64,000 nt of DNA from Halobaculum sp. MBLA0147 (GCF_041361345.1 NZ_JBGKAD010000001.1:806001-870000); one strand, 5' to 3'; positions 25,551 to 34,232 are shown, numbered from the stretch's first letter. Program-made: numbers and translations. The notes: generated from the letters alone by a model not told the origin.

Positions 25551-26313
25551 ACTGCTCGCCGTGGCCGCAGTGGTGGCACTGTTGGCCGCCGCGGTCGCGC
25601 CGGCCACTGCCGTCTCCGTCGCGGAGACGGACGCGCCGGACAGCGCCGCGGTCGGCGAGGAGGTGTCGCTCACGATCACACTGACGGAACTGTACCGAGA
25701 GCCGTCGCTCGAACAGTGGGAGCTGTCCGGGGCGACGGAGCTGACCAACCCGACGTGGACGGTCGTCCTGTACGACCAGACCGGTGCGAAGGTCGGACAG
25801 GAGTCGTTCGGCGGGCAGACGTTCGCGGGCGTGAGCGTCGTGGCCGACGACGGTGTGAGCGAGGTCGAGGTGCAACTCACCGGGTCGGTCCCGGAGGTCG
25901 CCGAGTACACCTACGACCCCCACCAGACGTTCGAGGCGGCGACGCTCGAACAGGTGCCCCCGGGTGGTGGGGCCAACGAGTTGACCAGCGTCGCGACCGA
26001 GCACTTCACCGAGGAGAGCCAGTCCGCTCGCGAGGCGCTCGACGCTGCGAGCTCCGAGATCGAGGCCGCCGGGAACCCCTCGGAGGCGACGGAGACGTTC
26101 GGGCTCGCCGTGAGTGCCTACGAGAGTGAGAACTTCGACAACGCCCAGAAACTCGCCGACGAGGCGAAGGGGCAGGCACAGCAGGCCCAGAACACGGCGA
26201 ACCGCAACCGGCTCATCCTGATGGGTGCCGGCGCGTTACTCGTGTTGGGGATCGCCGCCGGCGGCGTCTTCTACTGGCGCTCCCAGCAGGACAGCACCGA
26301 CCGCCTCGGGTGA
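25519..26313 (+). CDS. Secreted/membrane-anchored protein coupled to cetZ
   Basis: 264 residues. The N-terminus is a Sec signal peptide (LLAVAAVVALLAAAVAPATA, cleavage near residue 31). An extracytoplasmic beta-rich domain follows (EEVSLTITLTELY, TWTVVLYDQTG, VEVQLTGSVPEVAEYTY), then a helical stretch of about 85 residues, and one TM helix near the C-terminus (ILMGAGALLVLGIAAGGVFY) with a short cytoplasmic tail. Its start lies inside cetZ, overlapping by 32 nt, so expression is tied to cetZ. I do not recognise a named family. A membrane or cell-surface partner of the CetZ cytoskeleton is a plausible inference from the coupling alone. Confidence 0.85.
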   Translation: MTTTSWNHSSRLLAVAAVVALLAAAVAPATAVSVAETDAPDSAAVGEEVSLTITLTELYREPSLEQWELSGATELTNPTWTVVLYDQTGAKVGQESFGGQTFAGVSVVADDGVSEVEVQLTGSVPEVAEYTYDPHQTFEAATLEQVPPGGGANELTSVATEHFTEESQSAREALDAASSEIEAAGNPSEATETFGLAVSAYESENFDNAQKLADEAKGQAQQAQNTANRNRLILMGAGALLVLGIAAGGVFYWRSQQDSTDRLG

Positions 26314-26314
26314 G

Positions 26315-26995
26315 ATGCGCGTCCTCGTGCCGTTCGCGGCCGGACGGCCGAAGACGCGACTCGCGGACGTTCTGGACCGCGACGAACGACGAGCGTTCGC
26401 CGAGGCGATGCTGTCTGACGTGCTCGCCGCGGTCCGTGCCGCCGGCCACACGCCGGAGTTGCTCACCACGGAGCGACTCGACCGCGACGTGACACAGACC
26501 GTCGACGACCGACCGCTGGGGACGGCCGTCGACGCCGTGCTCGCCGAGCGGCAACCGACACGGGAGTCGCCGCTCGGAATCGTGATGGCGGACGTGCCGC
26601 TGGCGACGGCCGAGAGCGTCCGCCGTCTGACCGGCGAGCGGCACGCGGGCAACGGCGAGCGCGGCGACGAGGCCACCTCGGAGTCCACCCCGAGAGCAGA
26701 CCTGGTGTTCGCGCCAGGACTCGGTGGGGGAACGAACGCGATGGTCGTCGCGCACCCGGGGTTCCGGACGGACTACCACGGCGCGTCGATCCGCGACCAC
26801 CGGCGTGTCGCAGCGCGGTTGGACGCACGGGTGCGCGAGGTGGACTCGCGGCGGCTGGCGACGGACGTGGACGACCCGGCGGACCTCGCCGAGGTGTTGC
26901 TCCACGCCGACGGCGCCGCACACGACTGGCTGGTCGACGCCGGGTTCACCGTGCGCACCGGCGACGGGCGGGTCGGCGTCGAGCGGACGGGGTAG
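26315..26995 (+). CDS. cofC: 2-phospho-L-lactate guanylyltransferase
   Basis: Coenzyme F420 biosynthesis: couples phospholactate or phosphoenolpyruvate to GTP. The 226-residue length fits the family, and so do the N-terminal MRVLVPF-AGRPKTRLA nucleotidyltransferase loop, MADVPLAT (91-98, metal-binding Asp93) and APGLGGGTNAMV (133-144). The C-terminal part conserves FGxx-type HxxxA substitutions (TDYHGASIRDH). It starts one nucleotide after the stop of the membrane protein gene, so it is the third gene of the cetZ operon. From memory, cof genes also lie next to cetZ1 in other haloarchaea. A Ser/Glu-rich insert near 110-127 is probably a surface loop. Confidence 0.93.
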   Translation: MRVLVPFAAGRPKTRLADVLDRDERRAFAEAMLSDVLAAVRAAGHTPELLTTERLDRDVTQTVDDRPLGTAVDAVLAERQPTRESPLGIVMADVPLATAESVRRLTGERHAGNGERGDEATSESTPRADLVFAPGLGGGTNAMVVAHPGFRTDYHGASIRDHRRVAARLDARVREVDSRRLATDVDDPADLAEVLLHADGAAHDWLVDAGFTVRTGDGRVGVERTG

Positions 26996-27074
26996 TCGGG
27001 GCGACGATCGAGTCACTCCGGCGTCGCCCACTGCGGAAGGCGTCGCTTATTCCGATCCGGCCCCCAGACGGTGT

Positions 27075-27554
27075 ATGGCCGTCTACCGGAAGGAGACGCG
27101 GATCGACGCGCCGCTGGACGAGGTGTGGGACTTCCACTCGGAGATCCGTGGGTTGGAGGCACTGACGCCGGGCTTCCTCGGACTCGCAGTCGAGCGGGTC
27201 ACCGGCCCCGACGGGACGGTCGACCCGGCGGTGTTGGAGACCGGGTCGCGGATCGAGATGGCACTGCGGCCGCTCGGTGTCGGGCCGCGCCAGCCGTGGG
27301 TGGCCGAGATCGTCGAGCGCGAACGCGACGGCGACGAGGCACACTTCGTCGACACGATGGCGGAGGGCCCGCTCCCCGAGTGGCGACACACCCACTCGTT
27401 CCGGGCGGACGGCGACGGGACGGTGCTGTTGGACGAGGTGAACTACCGCCTCCCCGGCGGGTCGGTCGGCGACGTGCTCGGCCCGTTCGGGGCCGTCGGC
27501 TTCGAGCCGATGTTCCGGTACCGCCACTGGAAGACGAAGCAGCTGCTGGAGTAG
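27075..27554 (+). CDS. SRPBCC-family protein
   Basis: 159 residues with START/Bet v1-like helix-grip fold: N-terminal strand AVYRKETRIDAPLDEVWDFHSE, then repeated strands ending ADGDGTVLLDEVNYRLPGG, and a long C-terminal helix (GFEPMFRYRHWKTKQLLE). These proteins hold a lipid or other hydrophobic ligand in the cavity, as in polyketide cyclases or coenzyme Q-binding proteins. A TATA-like GCTTATTCC sits about 27 nt before the ATG, so it is a separate leaderless transcript. Ligand unknown. Confidence 0.88.
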   Translation: MAVYRKETRIDAPLDEVWDFHSEIRGLEALTPGFLGLAVERVTGPDGTVDPAVLETGSRIEMALRPLGVGPRQPWVAEIVERERDGDEAHFVDTMAEGPLPEWRHTHSFRADGDGTVLLDEVNYRLPGGSVGDVLGPFGAVGFEPMFRYRHWKTKQLLE

Positions 27555-27581
27555 TCGGGGCCGGACGAACGAGCGGGGGCG

Positions 27582-29576
27582 CTACTCCGCGGCGTCGCCG
27601 CCGAAGGGGTCCGACTCGTCGGTATCCTCGTCCGAGGCGGTTGCGTCGCTACCCGACGACTCCGACTCGTCGGTGTCTCCGTCCGAGGTGGCTGCGTCGC
27701 TACCCGACGACTCCGACTCGTCGATGTCTCCGTCCGAGGTGGCTGCGTCGCCGCCGAACAGTTGCTCGCTCGCCCCGTCTCCGTCGGACGTGTCCGCCAC
27801 CGAATCGGCACTGTCGAACACGTCCTCGTGGGTACCGGTGTCGAACTCGAAGCGGGCGCCCCCCGCCTCGCTGTCCGTCGCGGTGACCGACCAGCCGTGT
27901 GCCTCGGCGACCGTCGAGACGATGGCGAGCCCCAGTCCGGAACCGTCCGACTCCGTGGTCGTCCCCCACTCGAAGAGGTCGTCTTCGTCGACCGTCGGGA
28001 GCCCCGGTCCGTCGTCGGCGACGTAGAACCCGCCGTCCGCGAGCGGCCCGACCTCGACCGTCGTGTCGCTCCCACCGTGTTCGACCGCGTTCCGAAAGAG
28101 ATTCTCGAAGACGGATGCGAGTCGTCCCTCGTCGGCCGGGACGACCGTGACCCCCCCGATCGACAACTCGGCGTCGCGCGTGTTCACGCGGCTCCACGCC
28201 TCGCGTGCGACCGCCTCCAACTCCACCGGCTCCACGTCGCCGATGTCGCTGCCGTCGCGGGCCAGCGTGAGCACGTCCTCGATGAGCTGTTCCATCCGAT
28301 CCAAGGCGTCGGCCACCTTCTCGAACCCCTGCTCGTGGCCGTCTGCGGCGAGGTCGAGCCACCCGTCCGCGACCGCCAGTGGGTTCCGGAGGTCGTGGCT
28401 GACGACACTGGCGAACTGTTCGAGGCGCTCGTTCTGGCGCCGCAACTCGCGTTGTTGCCGCCGGCGCTCGACGGCCCGCGTGACGAGTTCCGTCACCGTC
28501 TCGATCAGGTCCACCTCCTCGTCCGACCAGACGCGACTCTCCGGGTCGTCGAACACCGTGACGCCGATCAGTCGGAACTCCGAGGAGAGCATCGGCGCGA
28601 CGACGCCCGAGCGGCCCGGCGGGCCGACCGTCCCCTCCGCGCTCGGGTGACAGCCCGGGTCGCCGTACTGGACCGTCTCGAACCGAGCGACGCGGTCGAG
28701 CCACTCGGCGTGTGTCTCCGCCGGGTCCAGCGTCTCCGGCAGCGGCCCCGGCGGTGGCATCACTCTCACGTCGCCGTCCGCTCTGCCGTCGGTCGTGTCG
28801 TCCGTCGCGTCGCCGTCGGTCGTGTCGTCGTCCGTCGTGTCGTCGTTCGTCGTGTCGTCGTCCGTCCACTCCGCCGACCCGTCTACGGAGGGCCCGTCCG
28901 TCTCGGAGTCCGCCTCCGTGTGGGTCCCGCCGTCGGCCGCGCTGGCGGCGTAGGCGTCGGCCGTCCACGTGTGGGTCCGCTCGTAGTCGCCGTCCGTCTC
29001 CAAGTACGTCGCCGCCCGTCCGATGTCCATGAACTCCGAGACGGTCTGGAGCGTGAACGACACCTTCGTGTCCAACTCGTCCGGCGTCGCCGACATCAGG
29101 TTCGTCGCGGCGTCGAGCGCGATGTCGCGCATCCCCGCTCGGTACTGGAGGTGGTCGTCCGTCGCGCCGTCCGTCGAACGGCGCTTGGCGACGGCGTTGC
29201 GGACCCGCTCGGCGAGCAGGCGGATCGTCTCCGGGTCGCCGTCTTTCACCATGTAGTCGGTGACGCCGGCCCGGAAGGCGTCGCGAGCCGTCTCCTCGCC
29301 GCCACGGGCGGTGAACAGGACGAACGGCAGCGCGGAGTGGCGCTCGCGGAGCGCCTCCAACAGGTCCAGTCCGTCGCGGCCGGGCATGTCGTAGTCCGAG
29401 ACCACACAGTCGATCGGCTGGTTCGCCAACACCTCCAGCGCCTCCTCGACACCGGTCGTGGGTGTCACGGACAGCGGCGGGTCGCCGTCGTCGTCCTCCA
29501 GCCAGTACTCGACGAGGTCCGCGAACTCGGGCTCGTCGTCGACGTAGAGGACTCGGACCGCGCCCGCCTCGACCAT
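27582..29576 (-). CDS. Receiver-GAF-histidine kinase sensor
   Basis: 664 residues, soluble. Order: receiver domain (1-120; acidic YVDDEP, phospho-acceptor Asp61 in VVSDYDMPG, Thr89, Lys111); linker; GAF-like domain (about 150-375) interrupted by an Asp/Thr-rich insert (DDTTNDDTTDDDTTDG, 239-254); H-box QFASVVSHDLRNPL with His394; N-box FENLFRNAVEHGG; G2 SDGSGLGLAIV. A receiver in front of a kinase without a membrane segment is a common haloarchaeal arrangement. The C-terminus adds three 17-residue acidic repeats. The ATG follows a T-rich patch (TTTTTGATCG on the minus strand, about 29597-29606). Confidence 0.93.
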   Translation of the reverse strand: MVEAGAVRVLYVDDEPEFADLVEYWLEDDDGDPPLSVTPTTGVEEALEVLANQPIDCVVSDYDMPGRDGLDLLEALRERHSALPFVLFTARGGEETARDAFRAGVTDYMVKDGDPETIRLLAERVRNAVAKRRSTDGATDDHLQYRAGMRDIALDAATNLMSATPDELDTKVSFTLQTVSEFMDIGRAATYLETDGDYERTHTWTADAYAASAADGGTHTEADSETDGPSVDGSAEWTDDDTTNDDTTDDDTTDGDATDDTTDGRADGDVRVMPPPGPLPETLDPAETHAEWLDRVARFETVQYGDPGCHPSAEGTVGPPGRSGVVAPMLSSEFRLIGVTVFDDPESRVWSDEEVDLIETVTELVTRAVERRRQQRELRRQNERLEQFASVVSHDLRNPLAVADGWLDLAADGHEQGFEKVADALDRMEQLIEDVLTLARDGSDIGDVEPVELEAVAREAWSRVNTRDAELSIGGVTVVPADEGRLASVFENLFRNAVEHGGSDTTVEVGPLADGGFYVADDGPGLPTVDEDDLFEWGTTTESDGSGLGLAIVSTVAEAHGWSVTATDSEAGGARFEFDTGTHEDVFDSADSVADTSDGDGASEQLFGGDAATSDGDIDESESSGSDAATSDGDTDESESSGSDATASDEDTDESDPFGGDAAE
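27585..27737 (-). repeat. Three in-frame 51-bp repeats at the kinase C-terminus
   Basis: Each unit encodes 17 residues of the type SDGDxDESESSGSDAAT. The first two copies are near identical; the last is degenerate (ending DPFGGDAAE). It is coding, acidic and probably disordered. Confidence 0.9.
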
Positions 29577-29638
29577 ACCGTCTGTGTGGGACGTTCGATC
29601 AAAAACACTCCGACTCCCGTAGCGCCCACGAGACCACC

Positions 29639-29788
29639 CTGTCACCCCGGCCCGTGTCGGTCCCGTCACTCCGAACCCCACGTCCGCCCCGTCACCCCAA
29701 ACCCCACGTCCGCCCCGTCACCCCAAACCCCACGTCTGCTCCGTCACTCCGACCTCGTGTCGGTCCCGTCACCCCGGCCCGTGTCGGT
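29639..29788. repeat. Six 24-26 bp tandem units at the 3' end of the EamA transporter gene
   Basis: Units begin at 29639, 29663, 29689, 29715, 29741 and 29765. Each starts CCxGTCAC, so on the minus strand each ends with GTGAC and contains a potential TGA. Outer units share a CCGTGTCGGT ending; inner units share CCCACGTCCG. The unit at 29741 holds the real stop of the transporter gene. The inner 26-bp units are nearly identical, so expansion is recent. Confidence 0.9.
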
Positions 29789-30712
29789 GTCGCCGGTACG
29801 ACTCCGGGCGGTGAGCGCGATCCCGGCGAGGACGACACACCCGCCGAGGACGGTCGTCGCCGTCGGCACCTCCGCGAGCAGGACGGCGGCCAACAGCGTC
29901 GCCCCGACGGGTTCGCCGACCAAGGAGACGGAGACGACGCGCGACTCCACGTGTGCGAGCGCCCAGTTGACGACGGTGTGTCCGAACAGCCCCGGCCCCA
30001 CCGCCATCGCGGCGAACAACAGCCACTCCCGGCGAGCGTAGCCGAGCAGTGGGTGTCCGCGGGCGACGACCGCGACGAGCAACACGGCCGCACAGACGGC
30101 GTACACCACGACCACGTACGGGATCACGGGGAACCGCTGGCGGAGCGAGCGACCGGCGAGCACGTAGACGGTGTAACACAACGCTCCGACCAACGCCAGC
30201 GCGTTGCCGAACAGCGGTCGCGCGCCGCGCAGCGCCGCCCCGGAGAGCGAGCCACCGCCGGCCAACAGCGCCGCCCCGCCGAGCGCGACGAGGATGCCGA
30301 CCGCGCCGCCGCGGCTCACCCGTTCGTCCAACAGCGCCCACGCCCCGACGGCGACGAACACCGGCTGTGACTGGACGAGCGTGACGCTCGCCGCGACGCT
30401 GGTCCAGCGGAGACTCTCGAACCACGAGGCGAAGTGCAGCGCCAGCGCCGCGCCGGAGGCGACCGCGACGAGGAGGTCCCGGCCACGGAGCCGTCGGAAC
30501 GCCCGCCGGTCCGCGTCGCGCCCGACCGCCAGCGGGAGCAAGACGAGCGTGGTGAACAGCACGCGGTAGAACGCCTTCACCAGACTCGGCGCGCCGCTGT
30601 ACTCGACGAGGATCGCACTGGTCGAGACCGCCAAGACGGCCACGACGAGCGCCGCAAGCGGCGGGACACGCTCTGCGACGGCCGCGAAGTCGAGGCCCGA
30701 GAGTGTCGACAC
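29744..30712 (-). CDS. EamA-family (DMT) transporter
   Basis: 322 residues with about ten hydrophobic helices in two EamA halves: PPLAALVVAVLAVSTSAIL with the FYR motif (LVKAFYRVLFTTLVLLPL), LHFASWFESLRWTSVAAS, QPVFVAVGAWALL, and in the second half LVGALCYTVYVLAG and SLVGEPVGATLLAAVLL. The last two match the PVxAxLxAxxLLxE signature. It is likely a metabolite efflux or uptake protein of the drug/metabolite superfamily; substrate unknown. GTG start, about 25 nt after GTTTAGT on the minus strand. The polar Thr/Asp C-terminal tail runs into a tandem repeat array that includes the stop codon. Confidence 0.92.
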   Translation of the reverse strand: MSTLSGLDFAAVAERVPPLAALVVAVLAVSTSAILVEYSGAPSLVKAFYRVLFTTLVLLPLAVGRDADRRAFRRLRGRDLLVAVASGAALALHFASWFESLRWTSVAASVTLVQSQPVFVAVGAWALLDERVSRGGAVGILVALGGAALLAGGGSLSGAALRGARPLFGNALALVGALCYTVYVLAGRSLRQRFPVIPYVVVVYAVCAAVLLVAVVARGHPLLGYARREWLLFAAMAVGPGLFGHTVVNWALAHVESRVVSVSLVGEPVGATLLAAVLLAEVPTATTVLGGCVVLAGIALTARSRTGDTDTGRGDGTDTRSE

Positions 30713-30802
30713 GTCCGCTCGTCGGCGTGCGTGGACTAAACGACGGTGGAACCGGCGGGAGAGACGTTGACCGAGATCGACTGCGGCAGCCGCAGACCCC
30801 GG

Positions 30803-31399
30803 TCAGTCGTCGGTCGCCTCGTCGTCGACCAGACCGGCCATCACGGTCTCGGCGTCGGCGGGTGTGTCGAAGTCGTGGAAGTGCTCACCCTTCTCTTTCG
30901 TGAGTACGTTCAGCGCCGCCGCCGCGCCGTCGCCCGCGGAGATGATCGCCTGCCACTCCTCGGCACGGACCATCGCGCCGGTGGCGTACGCGTCCGCCAC
31001 GGAGGTCTCCATCGTCACGTCTACGTCCACGACACCCTCGTCGGTCGTCGCACAGCCGAGGTCCTCGGCGAGGTCGCGGTTCGCACCCGTGGCGAGGACG
31101 ACGTAGTCCGCCTCGTGTGTCTCGCCGTCCGCCGAGACCGCGAACCCGTCGTCGGTCTCGCTCACGTCCGTCACCTCGGCGTCGTGGCGCGTGACCCCGA
31201 CGTCGTCGACCTGGTCGCGGGCGACCTCGAGGAAGGTGCTCCCGTCCATCGAGTTGAGGCCGAGGTAGTTGAACAGGTGCGCCTTGTGCATCCAGGTGCC
31301 GTCCGTGTCGAAGACGGTGGTCTCGAGTCCGTTCTTCGCGGTGAACAGTGCCGCCGACAGCCCGGCAGGGCCGCCGCCGACGACGACGACGTGTGTCAC
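30803..31399 (-). CDS. Short FAD-dependent (thioredoxin reductase-like) oxidoreductase
   Basis: 198 residues, about two-thirds of a thioredoxin reductase. The N-terminus THVVVVGGGPAGLSAALF is the FAD Rossmann motif. The middle conserves VVLATGANRDL, and TSVADAYATGAMVRAEEWQAI with GDGAAAALNVL matches the C-terminal FAD-binding GD motif. The NADPH domain and the redox-active CxxC of true thioredoxin reductases are absent. Such halved proteins exist as a conserved haloarchaeal family; the donor is unknown. GTG start giving VTHVVVV. Confidence 0.88.
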   Translation of the reverse strand: MTHVVVVGGGPAGLSAALFTAKNGLETTVFDTDGTWMHKAHLFNYLGLNSMDGSTFLEVARDQVDDVGVTRHDAEVTDVSETDDGFAVSADGETHEADYVVLATGANRDLAEDLGCATTDEGVVDVDVTMETSVADAYATGAMVRAEEWQAIISAGDGAAAALNVLTKEKGEHFHDFDTPADAETVMAGLVDDEATDD

Positions 31400-31495
31400 A
31401 CCCGGGACCGACGCGTGGCGACCCGAAAAGCGTGGGGGTGCCGGGTGGTCGGCTGGGCGACCGACGAGAGGCGCGTCACGTCGCCACGTGACCGC

Positions 31496-32653
31496 TCAGT
31501 ACCCCTCGTCGTACAGTTCGCGGGCGATGATGTTCTTCTGAATCTGGGTGGTCCCCTCGTACAACTGGGTGATCTTCGCGTCGCGGTAGAACCGCTCGAC
31601 GTCGTGGTCGTTCACGAAGCCGGCGCCGCCGTGGAGTTGCACCGCCGTGTCGCTCACGTCCACTGCCACGCGCGAGGCGTACTCCTTCGCCATCGAGGCG
31701 AGCTTCGTCAACTCGGAGCCGTCGCCGTGTTCGACGTGCCAGGCCGCCTTGTACGTCAACTGCCGTGCCGCCTCGATGTCGGTGAACGCCTCCGCGAGGT
31801 CGTGCCGTAGTGCCTGGAACTCCGAGATCGGTCGCCCGAACTGTTCACGCTCCGACATGTACGTCTTGGCACGCTCGGCCGCGCCGCGAGCGATCCCGAC
31901 ACCCTGTGCGGCGACGCCGGTGCGCGTCTCGTCGAAGAACTGCATCAACTGCGGGAACCCCATCCCGCGGGAGCCGACGAGGTTCTCCGCGGGGACGCGC
32001 ACGTCGTCGAAGATCAGCTCCGCCGTGTCGGACGCGCGGATCCCCATCTTCCCGGTGATCTTCTCCGTCGAGAAGCCGTCGCGGTCCGCCTCGACGAGGA
32101 TCTGGGAGTAGCCGAGGTAGCGGTCGTCCTGGTCCGGGTCCGTCTCGCACATGACGACGAAGTAGTCGCCGACGGAGCCGTTCGTGATCCACATCTTGTT
32201 GCCGTTCAGCACCCACTCGTCGCCGTCCTTCTCCGCCGTGGTGGTGATGCCGGTCACGTCCGAGCCGGCCTGTGGCTCCGAGATCGCCGCGCCCATCACG
32301 GCCTCACCCTCCGTGAGCGGCGGGAGGTACTCCTCTTTCTGTTCTTCGGTGCCGAACGCGACGATTGCCTCGGAGCCGAACCCGGCCGAGACGACACACA
32401 GCCCGATCCCGGGGTCGACGGCGAACAACTCCTCGGTGATGAGCGCCATCTCCAGCGAGGAGTAGCCGACACCGCCGTACTCGATCGGGACGTGTGGCGC
32501 CGTCAGCCCGAGTTCGGCCGCCTGGTCGACGATCTCGCGGGGGTACTCCTCGGCCCGGTCGTACTCCGAGGCGACCGGCGCGATCTCGTTCTCGGCGAAC
32601 CGCCGCACCTCGTCGCGAATCTGTCGTTGCTCGTCGGACAGCGCGAAGTCCAT
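31496..32653 (-). CDS. Acyl-CoA dehydrogenase
   Basis: FAD enzyme of beta-oxidation or branched-chain amino acid breakdown, 385 residues, the usual length. Motifs: N-terminal LSDEQRQIRDEVRRFAENE; FAD-binding AISEPQAGSDVTG and KMWITNGSVGDYF; the C-terminal FAD loop AVQLHGGAGFVNDHDVERFYRDAKI; and YEGTTQIQKNIIAREL, whose Glu is the position of the catalytic base in short-chain and butyryl-CoA enzymes. Chain-length specificity is not decidable here. Electrons would pass to ETF. The stop is 104 nt from the FAD oxidoreductase gene, so the two may be one transcript. Confidence 0.94.
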   Translation of the reverse strand: MDFALSDEQRQIRDEVRRFAENEIAPVASEYDRAEEYPREIVDQAAELGLTAPHVPIEYGGVGYSSLEMALITEELFAVDPGIGLCVVSAGFGSEAIVAFGTEEQKEEYLPPLTEGEAVMGAAISEPQAGSDVTGITTTAEKDGDEWVLNGNKMWITNGSVGDYFVVMCETDPDQDDRYLGYSQILVEADRDGFSTEKITGKMGIRASDTAELIFDDVRVPAENLVGSRGMGFPQLMQFFDETRTGVAAQGVGIARGAAERAKTYMSEREQFGRPISEFQALRHDLAEAFTDIEAARQLTYKAAWHVEHGDGSELTKLASMAKEYASRVAVDVSDTAVQLHGGAGFVNDHDVERFYRDAKITQLYEGTTQIQKNIIARELYDEGY

Positions 32654-32814
32654 ACTGGAGGGTGTCACAGCATCCCACATGAACGTACGGGAACGTTCGA
32701 CCACTCGCGGTGGGTTTCCAGGGGCGTGGGAACGGAATCTTCGCACCTCTCTCGGCGCGTTCGCCGAGCCACGTTCCGAACGCTCTTGACCCGTGGCGGC
32801 GCTACGGTGTCGAG

Positions 32815-33240
32815 ATGAACTACCTGCCGTGGGCGGTGGTCGCGCTCGTCGCCTACTCGTTCGTGCCGCCGCTGTTGAACCGGGCGACGACCGGAGCGGG
32901 TGCGGTGCCGTCGAACGTCGCCGCCCTGGTGTCGAACGGGATCTTGGTGATCGTCACGCTCGGCGTGATCGCGGTGCAGGGCGAGAGCGTCGTCGAGCAC
33001 GTCCGGAAACCGGAGATGGCGTTCGTCGCCGCCAGCGGACTGTTCCTGGCGGTCGGTATCCTCTCGTACTACCGCGCGCTGTCGCTGGGACCGGTCTCGG
33101 TCGTGACACCCGTCTTCGGGATGTTCCTCGTCCTCGCCTCCGTGGTCGGCGTCGCGCTGTTGAACGAGTCGCTGACCGCCCGGAAGGTCGTCGGGATCGG
33201 ACTCGCCGTGCTCGCGGTCGTGTTGGTCGCCGGTGACTGA
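32815..33240 (+). CDS. Four-TM EamA-like membrane protein (single repeat)
   Basis: 141 residues with four or five hydrophobic helices (YLPWAVVALVAYSFVPPLL; LVSNGILVIVTLGVIAV; FVAASGLFLAVGILSYYRAL; VVTPVFGMFLVLASVVGVALL; VVGIGLAVLAVVLVAGD). The pattern LSLGPVSVVTPV and LNESLTARKVVGI matches one EamA repeat, as in small bacterial DMT proteins that work as dimers. Substrate unknown. The ATG start is chosen because the open frame before it looks non-coding. Confidence 0.85.
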   Translation: MNYLPWAVVALVAYSFVPPLLNRATTGAGAVPSNVAALVSNGILVIVTLGVIAVQGESVVEHVRKPEMAFVAASGLFLAVGILSYYRALSLGPVSVVTPVFGMFLVLASVVGVALLNESLTARKVVGIGLAVLAVVLVAGD

Positions 33241-33347
33241 CGACCGGGACGCGACCGAGACGCGACTGCGAAAGTGCTCGGGATCGGCCGATCCACCGCT
33301 GCGGCGGAGTGGACACGGCTTTGAGTCTCGCGGGCGTGCCGCCGGAC

Positions 33348-34232
33348 GTGACGGACCAGACAGACGCCGCAGACGGGGACGAGTCGACGCCGGGGCCGGA
33401 GACGACCAGCGACTGGGGCGACTGGCTCCCGCGAGCCGTCGCGACCGCCGATCCGGACGGGCTGTCGCTGTGGTACCTCGGCTGCAACGGCTTCGTCGTG
33501 AGAGCCGCAGACGGGTCGACGCTGTGGATCGACCCGTACGTCGGGACCGGCGACCCACCGCGTACCGTCCGGATGGTGCCGGTGCCGTTCGACCCGCGAG
33601 ACGTGACGGCCGCCGACGCCGTGCTCGCGACCCACGAGCACACCGACCACGTCCACGGGCCGTCGCAGGCACCGATCCTCGCCGAGACGGACGCCGACTT
33701 CTACGCCGCCGACGACTCGCTGGCGGTCGCCCGCGAGGACGAGCGGTGGACGGACCGGTGGGACGTGTCGGACGAGCAGTTCGTCGAGGTCGCCGAGGGC
33801 GACTCCCTCGACGTCGGCGGGATCGAGATCGACGTGGTCGACGTCCACGACCCGGACGCGACACACCCCGTCGGGTACCTGCTCCAGTACGACGGGACGA
33901 CGGTGTTCCACGGCGGCGACACGAAGCCACACGAGGGGTTCGCCGCGGTGGGCGAGACGTACGACGTGGACCTCGCGATCGTCGCGTTCGGCTCCGTCGG
34001 GACGGTTCCCGACAAGGAGACCGGCGAACCGGTCGAGACGAAGTGGTACTGCGACGAGAACGAGGCCGTCAGGGTGGCCCGCGCGCTCCAGGCCGACCGT
34101 CTGCTCCCGACCCACTGGGACATGTGGAAGGGGCTCACCGCGGACCCCTCCGCGCTCCACGAGCACGTCCGGAGTTTCGAGTTCCCCGACCGACTGGACG
34201 TGGTCGAGATCGGCGACCGAGTCGACCTCTGA
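33348..34232 (+). CDS. MBL-fold hydrolase, UlaG (L-ascorbate-6-P lactonase)-like
   Basis: 294 residues. Zinc site THEHTDHVHG (HxHxDH), later FHGGDTKPHEG and LLPTHWDMWKG supply the remaining metal ligands in the order seen in UlaG-type lactonases. SLWYLGCNGFVVRAADGSTLWIDPYV is the family's N-terminal strand pair. Other UlaG relatives act on phosphodiesters or RNA, so the substrate is open. The GTG giving VTDQTDAADG is preferred: GGCTTTGAGT (about 33317-33326) is a TATA-like element 22-31 nt before it. An in-frame GTG at 33309 would lie inside that element. Confidence 0.88.
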   Translation: MTDQTDAADGDESTPGPETTSDWGDWLPRAVATADPDGLSLWYLGCNGFVVRAADGSTLWIDPYVGTGDPPRTVRMVPVPFDPRDVTAADAVLATHEHTDHVHGPSQAPILAETDADFYAADDSLAVAREDERWTDRWDVSDEQFVEVAEGDSLDVGGIEIDVVDVHDPDATHPVGYLLQYDGTTVFHGGDTKPHEGFAAVGETYDVDLAIVAFGSVGTVPDKETGEPVETKWYCDENEAVRVARALQADRLLPTHWDMWKGLTADPSALHEHVRSFEFPDRLDVVEIGDRVDL

